From positions 1,579,410-1,643,409 of the forward strand of contig NC_049985.1 in NCBI RefSeq assembly GCF_000003815.2: DNA of 64,000 bases. Direction: 5' to 3'. The position numbers were made by a program, and so were the translations under genes. Source of the stretch: Branchiostoma floridae (taxonomy: Eukaryota > Chordata > Leptocardii > Amphioxiformes > Branchiostomatidae). The number at the start of each line of letters is the position of its first letter. The stretch's first letter is position 1. Of the stretch, positions 31,478-64,000 are shown in pieces. The notes under the pieces were generated by a model, which saw only the letters and a list, made by a program, of their open reading frames with translations, did no database searches and had not been told where the DNA came from.

Positions 31478-31922
31478 CTTTGCCGGATCCTACCGCTTTG
31501 TAACAAGCGCTCTCATTGGCTCAACCAATCCTGGTACTGAAGTCCGAAATTTTAATAAAGTCTTGTTATACCAAGTTGTTTTCTGTTTCCTATATACGTA
31601 GTGGTTGCTTATGGTATATGTGTATGTTGTAAAGCTTTCATACAGTTTGAATTGTGGTGAAAATATGATTTTTATGAATGAGATGTAAGGAGCGCTCTGG
31701 TTGGTCAAGGTGGAAGTGCCTAAAGACGAAACAAAAATGGCGGACAACGATCGGACGTGGAAAGTCTCAATTAACTTTTTGGGCCTTGTTGACTTCAAGG
31801 ACGGCAATTTCCGACGTTAAACACCGCTGGACGGATACCTGAAGCCTTGCAGGTTGCGAGGGACTGACGGGAGCCGGCGGTTTTTGAATTCGCGTGGGAC
31901 TTTTTAGCTCGAGTTTAGCAAG
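31478..31922. promoter_or_regulatory. Bidirectional promoter between TDRD3 and DIAPH
   Basis: Only 445 bp separate the two divergent start codons, so both promoters and 5' UTRs must overlap or abut. Visible elements are opposed CCAAT boxes (ATTGG 31515-31519, CCAAT 31525-31529), another TTGGTCA near 31699 and AAAATGGCGGAC at 31733-31744 (YY1-like). No clear TATA box close to either start codon. Confidence 0.8.
31737..31820 (+). promoter_or_regulatory. Candidate upstream ORF of DIAPH (27 codons)
   Basis: ATG in AAAATGGCGG opens MADNDRTWKVSINFLGLVDF and closes at TAA, 102 bp before the DIAPH start. It matters only if transcription starts upstream of 31737; the ATG may instead belong to a YY1 site at the transcription start. 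Confidence 0.4.
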
Positions 31923-63477
<31,555 letters not shown>

Positions 63478-63656
63478 GTACGGGGCTGATTTGTTATGAT
63501 TTACTAAGTAATACGTAATTACTTTACTTTACTTTGGACGAGCTACCACTGGAACCAAACTTGAAAGCTGTCTCCATACCACCCTATCTTTCATCAGGGA
63601 CCGATTTGGATTTGATTTACATGTAATTTATTAGGCCTAAAATTATTGTCATATCT

Positions 63657-63692
63657 CAGCGAGCCTGAGCAGTTCTGCGTCATGGTGAGGGC
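63657..63692 (+). repeat. Copy of exon 18 3' edge with donor
   Basis: AGCGAGCCTGAGCAGTTCTG then CGTCATG/GTGAGG repeats the end of exon 18 (SEPEQFCV-). No acceptor. Confidence 0.85.
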
Positions 63693-64000
63693 TGGTTTGT
63701 TTTTATTAAGGCTTAGGGGAAAAAATGCTGTGTTTCCTGTTTTCCGACCTACTCTAGAAAAACCTGCCAACCCTAGACTTTTTTTGGGGGTGGGTAGTGG
63801 AGTCACATAGCAGGCTGAACAAAAATTCTAACTGAAAGTTCCGGTTAGAATTTTTATTCAGCCTGCTTCCTATTGAAGTAAAAATGTCCACTGCTTGTCC
63901 TAACTAATTAAGGATACAGGCAGTGATAGACTGTTATGCTTCAATTCGTGAAGAAATGAAACAAAATTGTATCCTGACAGTTTTTTAAGATATTTCAATA

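Overview
This is a 64-kb piece of a chordate nuclear genome, most probably amphioxus (Branchiostoma). Reasons: intron-rich genes with canonical splice sites, intronless LRR-Ig membrane receptors in tandem, many short inverted-repeat (MITE-type) elements and microsatellites, one 217-bp assembly gap, and a head-to-head TDRD3-DIAPH gene pair, the neighbours found at human 13q21.2. The species call is inference; the gene identities are read from the translated exons.

Layout. 1-14,600: two tandem copies of a single-exon LRR-Ig type I membrane protein, both on the minus strand. Copy 1 is cut by the left edge (524 codons present); copy 2 is complete (900 aa). Behind each start codon lies a paralogous upstream block holding tandem exon-like cassettes, five in copy 1 and three in copy 2. 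14,600-17,640: intergenic DNA with several inverted-repeat elements. 17,643-31,477 (minus): a complete 14-exon TDRD3 model of 845 codons (OB-fold, UBA, RGG-rich region, Tudor, C-terminal tail), with every exon phase consistent. 31,478-31,922: a 445-bp shared promoter interval. 31,923-63,477 (plus): 18 exons (736 codons) of a Diaphanous-related formin (GTPase-binding/FH3 region, coiled coil, FH1, first part of FH2); its 3' end lies beyond the window. One of its introns (56,171-56,647) is a textbook U12-type AT-AC intron.

The most unusual signal is that at least nine exons of the two multi-exon genes carry tandem copies of one of their own edges in the flanking intron, usually with the adjoining splice site. 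Some are single copies; others are arrays of seven or more units, as before the formin exons at 55,407 and 63,281. One decoy (62,964-63,109) differs from the real exon only at six synonymous third positions over 37 codons, then ends at its own stop codon.

How the genes relate: the LRR-Ig proteins look like surface recognition receptors with a tyrosine-rich tail. TDRD3 (a methylarginine reader that in vertebrates works with TOP3B and FMRP) and the formin (Rho-controlled actin nucleator) are functionally unrelated, but are probably driven from one bidirectional promoter.
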